Shown piece after piece: positions 7,055 to 9,544 of a stretch of DNA of 9,544 bases (position 1 is the stretch's first letter; each line of letters begins with the position of its first letter). The stretch lies in NCBI GenBank assembly GCA_903910005.1, contig CAIVXW010000492.1, positions 1-9,544 of the forward strand. The letters run 5' to 3'. Position numbers and translations under genes: made by a program. The notes below the pieces were generated by a model. That model saw only the letters and a list, made by a program, of their open reading frames with translations. It was not told where the DNA came from and did not search any database. Origin of the DNA: an uncultured Methylococcaceae bacterium. Lineage in GTDB: Bacteria > Pseudomonadota > Gammaproteobacteria > Methylococcales > Methylococcaceae.

Positions 7055-7806
7055 TTTTGCAAACGGTCGTTGTCCAGACGGTGGGCACTCAATACCAGGA
7101 AGGTGGCAATGAACAGGATGAAATAAGCCAGATCGGCGGTGGAAACCAGGCCTTTCAACAGGCTTTCGTAGTGGCGCAGCATGGAGAGATATTCCAGTAC
7201 GTTGCCTGCCTGACCGGCCGCCGAGCCCAGCCAGTCGACAATCCACAGCAACAGTAATGCGCCAAAGGTGGTTACGGCGGCTACGGTAGGTTGAGCGGTC
7301 AGGGCCGACAGATAAAGCCCCAGGGCGGAAAATCCACCCAGCAGCAGAATCAGGGCCAGGGTGCAGGCAGCCAGTTTGCCCAGATCCAGCCCGCCACCGG
7401 CCAGCAGCGATAAGGGCATGAGGACAATCATGCCAACCATGACAAGCATGAAGCCGACGATACCCAGATATTTGCCGAGTACGATTTCAGTCATGGAAAC
7501 CGGGGCGGTAAACAGCAGGCTCAGGGTTTTGTTGCGCCGTTCTTCGCTAATGAGGCGCATGGTCAGCAGCGGGGTTACCAGCATCAGGATGACCCCGGCA
7601 TTGCCAAACAGGGGAGCGACCAGCATGTCGGTCACGCCGGGGGCGTCTTCCATGCCGGCAATCCGGGCCTGCATCATTGAATAGTATTCAAGCTGGGCCA
7701 GAAACATGTAGCCCAGTATGAGCTGGATGACCCCCAGTATGGACCAGGCCAGGGGGGACAGAAACAGGGTGCGGAGTTCGCGCCCCGCAATGACCAGTGA
7801 CATCAT
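7051..7806 (-). CDS. gldF: ABC-2 type permease, GldF-like
   Basis: The 251-residue protein has about six hydrophobic segments (around residues 18-37, 70-86, 112-133, 143-168, 176-196 and 226-243), as in ABC-2 permeases. The conserved LISEERRNKTLSLLFTAPVS motif (about 85-104), followed by EIVLGKYLG, is the coupling region shared with GldF/NosY-like subunits. It should form the membrane channel driven by the ATPase encoded just upstream. Its start is well supported: GGAGG lies seven bases before the ATG at 7806, and this ATG overlaps the gldA stop (ATGA). A second ATG at 7803 is possible but further from the SD. It overlaps gldG by four bases at its 3' end. Confidence 0.88.
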   Translation of the reverse strand: MMSLVIAGRELRTLFLSPLAWSILGVIQLILGYMFLAQLEYYSMMQARIAGMEDAPGVTDMLVAPLFGNAGVILMLVTPLLTMRLISEERRNKTLSLLFTAPVSMTEIVLGKYLGIVGFMLVMVGMIVLMPLSLLAGGGLDLGKLAACTLALILLLGGFSALGLYLSALTAQPTVAAVTTFGALLLLWIVDWLGSAAGQAGNVLEYLSMLRHYESLLKGLVSTADLAYFILFIATFLVLSAHRLDNDRLQK

Positions 7807-8747
7807 GGATTGACCTCCGTCGTCGGCGTCTGGCTGTGTCGGGTTATGTCGATGAAAATCTCCTCCATGCTGCGGCGTTCAGGCGTCAGTTCCAGCAGTC
7901 CAAAACCCAGGGTCACGACCCGCTCCGCCAGGTGTTCTGCCGGACTGGTCGTCTTGTCGTAATGGATGCGGCAGCGGGTGGGATCAATCTGGTCTACCGA
8001 TTGCACGCCCGGCACATCGGTCAGGCGGTCAATTTCAATGGCCCGGCGGGTTTGCAGCAACAGGCTGGATGCCTGCATCTGCTGGCTCAGGCCTTCAATG
8101 CTGTCGTTCAGCACCAGGCGGCCCCGGTGAATGATTTGCACCCGGGTGCAGGATTCCTGCACCTCCGGCAGGATGTGGGTGGACAGGATAATGGCATGTT
8201 CGCGCCCGAGGTCACGGATCAAATCCCTGATTTCACGAATCTGGATGGGATCCAGCCCCACCGTGGGTTCGTCCAGAATGATGACGGCCGGACTGTGCAG
8301 AATGGCCTGGGCAATGCCCACCCGCTGTTGATAGCCCTTGGACAGATTGCCGATGAGACGCTCGCCCACCTCGGTCAGGCCACAGCGTTCCCGGGCCTGA
8401 TCACGGGATTTTTTGAGCTGGCTGCGCGGCACCTCATGCAGTTGGCCGGCATAGTCCAGGTATTCGTTGACGGTCAGTTCCCGGTATACGGGCGGGATTT
8501 CCGGCAGGTAGCCGAGTTCCCGCTTGGCTTCACGCGGCTGGTCGAGGATGTCGATGCCGTTGATGAGGATCTGGCCTGCGGTCGGGGCCAGATTGCCGGT
8601 AATCATCTGCATGGTGGATGACTTGCCGGCTCCGTTCGGCCCGAGAAAACCCAGAATCTCGCCCTTTTCCAGGGTAAACGAAACATTATCGACGGCGCAT
8701 TGATCGCCGTAGTAGCGACAGAGTTGTTCGACGTTGATCAGTTGCAT
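7803..8747 (-). CDS. gldA: ABC transporter ATP-binding protein, GldA-like
   Basis: The 314-residue protein carries a full nucleotide-binding domain: Walker A GPNGAGKSS (36-44), signature LSKGYQQR (135-142), Walker B VIILDEP (155-161), D-loop GLDP and the H-loop histidine H191 (LSTHILPE). The Q-loop position reads YLPEIPPVYRELTV, with Glu in place of Gln, a feature I associate with the GldA/NosF/NatA-like subgroup. Residues about 220-305 form the C-terminal accessory domain common to these ATPases. It should power the GldF-like permease encoded next. The ATG at 8747 is the only sensible start, since the family begins right at this point (MQLINVEQLCRYYG), but the upstream bases (AGTACCCCCCTG) contain no ribosome binding site. 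A truncated tnpB ends 18 bases upstream, so the native leader may have been replaced. Confidence 0.92.
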   Translation of the reverse strand: MQLINVEQLCRYYGDQCAVDNVSFTLEKGEILGFLGPNGAGKSSTMQMITGNLAPTAGQILINGIDILDQPREAKRELGYLPEIPPVYRELTVNEYLDYAGQLHEVPRSQLKKSRDQARERCGLTEVGERLIGNLSKGYQQRVGIAQAILHSPAVIILDEPTVGLDPIQIREIRDLIRDLGREHAIILSTHILPEVQESCTRVQIIHRGRLVLNDSIEGLSQQMQASSLLLQTRRAIEIDRLTDVPGVQSVDQIDPTRCRIHYDKTTSPAEHLAERVVTLGFGLLELTPERRSMEEIFIDITRHSQTPTTEVNP

Positions 8748-8765
8748 CAGGGGGGTACTCTGCTA

Positions 8766-9218
8766 TTAAGAAAGTGCGCGAAGGTGTGCACGGTTCTTTT
8801 CCTGCCCCGACGTGTCTTGCTGACCACATTCGTATCTGACAGGCGTCACTTTCCCGGCTGCGACAGGAACCACTCCTGTTGCAGCACCGCCATTACTGGT
8901 CGGACTCGCCACGGGTAGGGCAGTTGCGGTTGCCAGCCGTTTCAGGTTAAGTGCTGCACTGTGGTCGCGATCATGGCGCGTGCCGCAGTCGCCGCACGTC
9001 CATTCATGGTCTTTCAGCGTCAACACATCGTTCTTCCAGCCGCAGATCGAACACAGGCGGCTGCCGGGATACCAGCGGTCGGCAATCACCAACCGGGCAC
9101 CGTAGTGCTTAGCCTTGTATTCGATCTGCAAGCGGAACATTCCAAAGCCCACGTCGCTGATGGCACGGGCGAGCCGGTCGTTGACCAGCATCCCCTTGAC
9201 GTGTAAATCCTCGATTTG
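8766..9218 (-). pseudogene. tnpB: 5'-truncated IS200/IS605-type tnpB (RNA-guided nuclease relic)
   Basis: The frame is open from 9323, but family-like sequence begins at about 9218. It includes QIEDLHVKGM, with the RuvC II glutamate, and NDRLARAISDVGFGMF. A zinc ribbon follows with Cys pairs CSIC and CGDC, then the RuvC III-type HDRDHSAALNL and the common C-terminal ending KVTPVRYECGQQD...HLRALS before TAA. The first roughly two thirds of a ~400-residue TnpB is missing, including the RuvC I aspartate, so it cannot be an active nuclease. The 3' end looks intact. In IS200/IS605 elements this end overlaps the guide (omega/re) RNA and the right terminus. The ~35 residues before 9218 (LSDNEPFFHGTPGP) do not match TnpB and come from other DNA. 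The relic lies directly before gldA in the same direction. Confidence 0.85.
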
Positions 9219-9461
9219 GGGAGTCGGGCCTGGGGTCCCATGGAAAAATGGTTCATTATCAGACAGACGGGTGATGATTCCCGCAAGGGCACGCAATTTG
9301 ACGGATTCATGGGCAGAATGCAAGCCTGAGTTGGCCGCCTCCCACCGCGCCCGGCATCACTTCAAGGTGCGGAGGTGCGTGTTGCCGGTGTCAGGATGGT
9401 GCAGTGGATGATATGATTGTCACTGTTTTTTCTTATTTCCCCAACCCAAAGGTACCCCGAT
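9219..9461. other. Intergenic stretch without recognised gene
   Basis: About 240 bases lie between the tnpB relic break and the thioredoxin-family gene. The minus frame continuous with tnpB stays open to 9323, and a short minus-strand frame (EVMPGAVGGGQLRLAFCP then stop, near 9370-9314) is also open. I recognise neither. The part nearest the right-hand gene (from about 9385) holds its presumed promoter. The rest is probably debris from the insertion and deletion that truncated tnpB. Confidence 0.4.
9388..9417 (+). promoter_or_regulatory. Possible sigma70-type promoter for the thioredoxin-family gene
   Basis: A -10-like TATGAT at 9412-9417 (5 of 6 consensus bases) is preceded by GTGTCA at 9388-9393 (4 of 6 of TTGACA) with an 18-base spacer. 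Transcription would start about 35-40 bases before the ATG at 9462. The match is moderate and found by eye. Confidence 0.28.
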
Positions 9462-9544
9462 ATGGCAAGTCTGGAAACCCCCGTGTGTGATTTTGGCAAA
9501 CCCGCTCCCGATTTCTCCCTGCCCGGTACGGATGGCCGTATCTG
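9462..9544 (+). CDS. Thioredoxin/AhpC-TSA family protein, N-terminal part (3' end outside window)
   Basis: The ATG at 9462 opens a frame reading MASLETPVCDFGKPAPDF followed by SLPGTDGRI before the window ends. The 'CDFG.KAPDFSLPG.DG' opening is typical of a group of redoxin-domain proteins (AhpC/TSA-like thioredoxin fold) found in proteobacteria, in which the catalytic NHCPYV-type motif lies further on and cannot be seen here. AAAGGT at 9448-9453 is a reasonable ribosome binding site, eight bases before the ATG. The gene is transcribed away from the minus-strand block. The frame is too short to decide between peroxiredoxin and thioredoxin-like oxidoreductase. Confidence 0.72.
   Translation, partial: MASLETPVCDFGKPAPDFSLPGTDGRI

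Noticed and set aside
7055..7246. 64-residue N-terminal extension of GldG
   Set aside because: It lies inside the permease coding region in another frame, shows no domain pattern, and the ATG at 7054 overlaps the permease stop as ATGA like other junctions.
7797..8621. Long plus-strand open frame (274 codons) opposite gldA
   Set aside because: It is antisense to a clear ABC ATPase; composition is Gln/His/Gly-rich without a recognisable domain, as typical of GC-rich antisense frames.
9219..9323. First 35 codons of the tnpB-containing frame as a true TnpB N-terminus
   Set aside because: They do not resemble TnpB, and the preceding RuvC I and helix-turn-helix regions are missing; this is readthrough into unrelated DNA.
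1..9544. CRISPR array, tRNA or rRNA genes
   Set aside because: No regularly spaced direct repeats, cloverleaf patterns or rRNA-like stretches were seen on either strand.

Overview
The window looks like a piece of a gammaproteobacterial chromosome, moderately GC-rich, from an organism with aerobic respiration (it encodes heme A synthase, needed for heme-copper cytochrome oxidases). This placement is inferred from protein type and gene layout, not from a search.

Left edge (1-1382): the 3' part of a plus-strand superfamily 2 helicase gene, visibly more AT-rich than the rest. Behind it lies a 312-base gap holding two mobile-DNA traces: a short minus-strand fragment of a group II intron reverse transcriptase/maturase (about 1125-1247), and a compact imperfect inverted repeat built of small GC-rich hairpins (1256-1353).

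Core (1383-8747): one tightly packed minus-strand gene block, read from right to left: a GldA-type ABC ATPase, a GldF-type ABC-2 permease, a GldG-type periplasmic/membrane protein, a DUF4340 protein with a very acidic tail, a single reading frame that joins heme A synthase (COX15/CtaA) to the SRP receptor GTPase FtsY, and the 23S rRNA methyltransferase RlmI. Junctions are ATGA overlaps (gldA/gldF, gldF/gldG, ftsY/rlmI) or a one-base overlap (gldG/DUF4340). Only the CtaA-FtsY gene has a leader, of 136 bases. The first four genes are a recognisable ABC export/gliding-type module whose role outside Bacteroidetes is unclear. The last two concern co-translational membrane targeting and ribosome modification.

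Right edge (8748-9544): a 5'-truncated IS200/IS605-type tnpB remnant ends 18 bases before the gldA start codon. Beyond it are about 240 bases without a recognised gene, then the first 27 codons of a plus-strand thioredoxin/AhpC-TSA-family gene that runs off the window.

The most notable item is the in-frame CtaA-FtsY fusion. If real, it places the SRP receptor permanently on an eight-helix heme enzyme. A GTGA motif at the domain junction offers a concrete alternative: two formerly overlapping genes joined by an indel, natural or artefactual.
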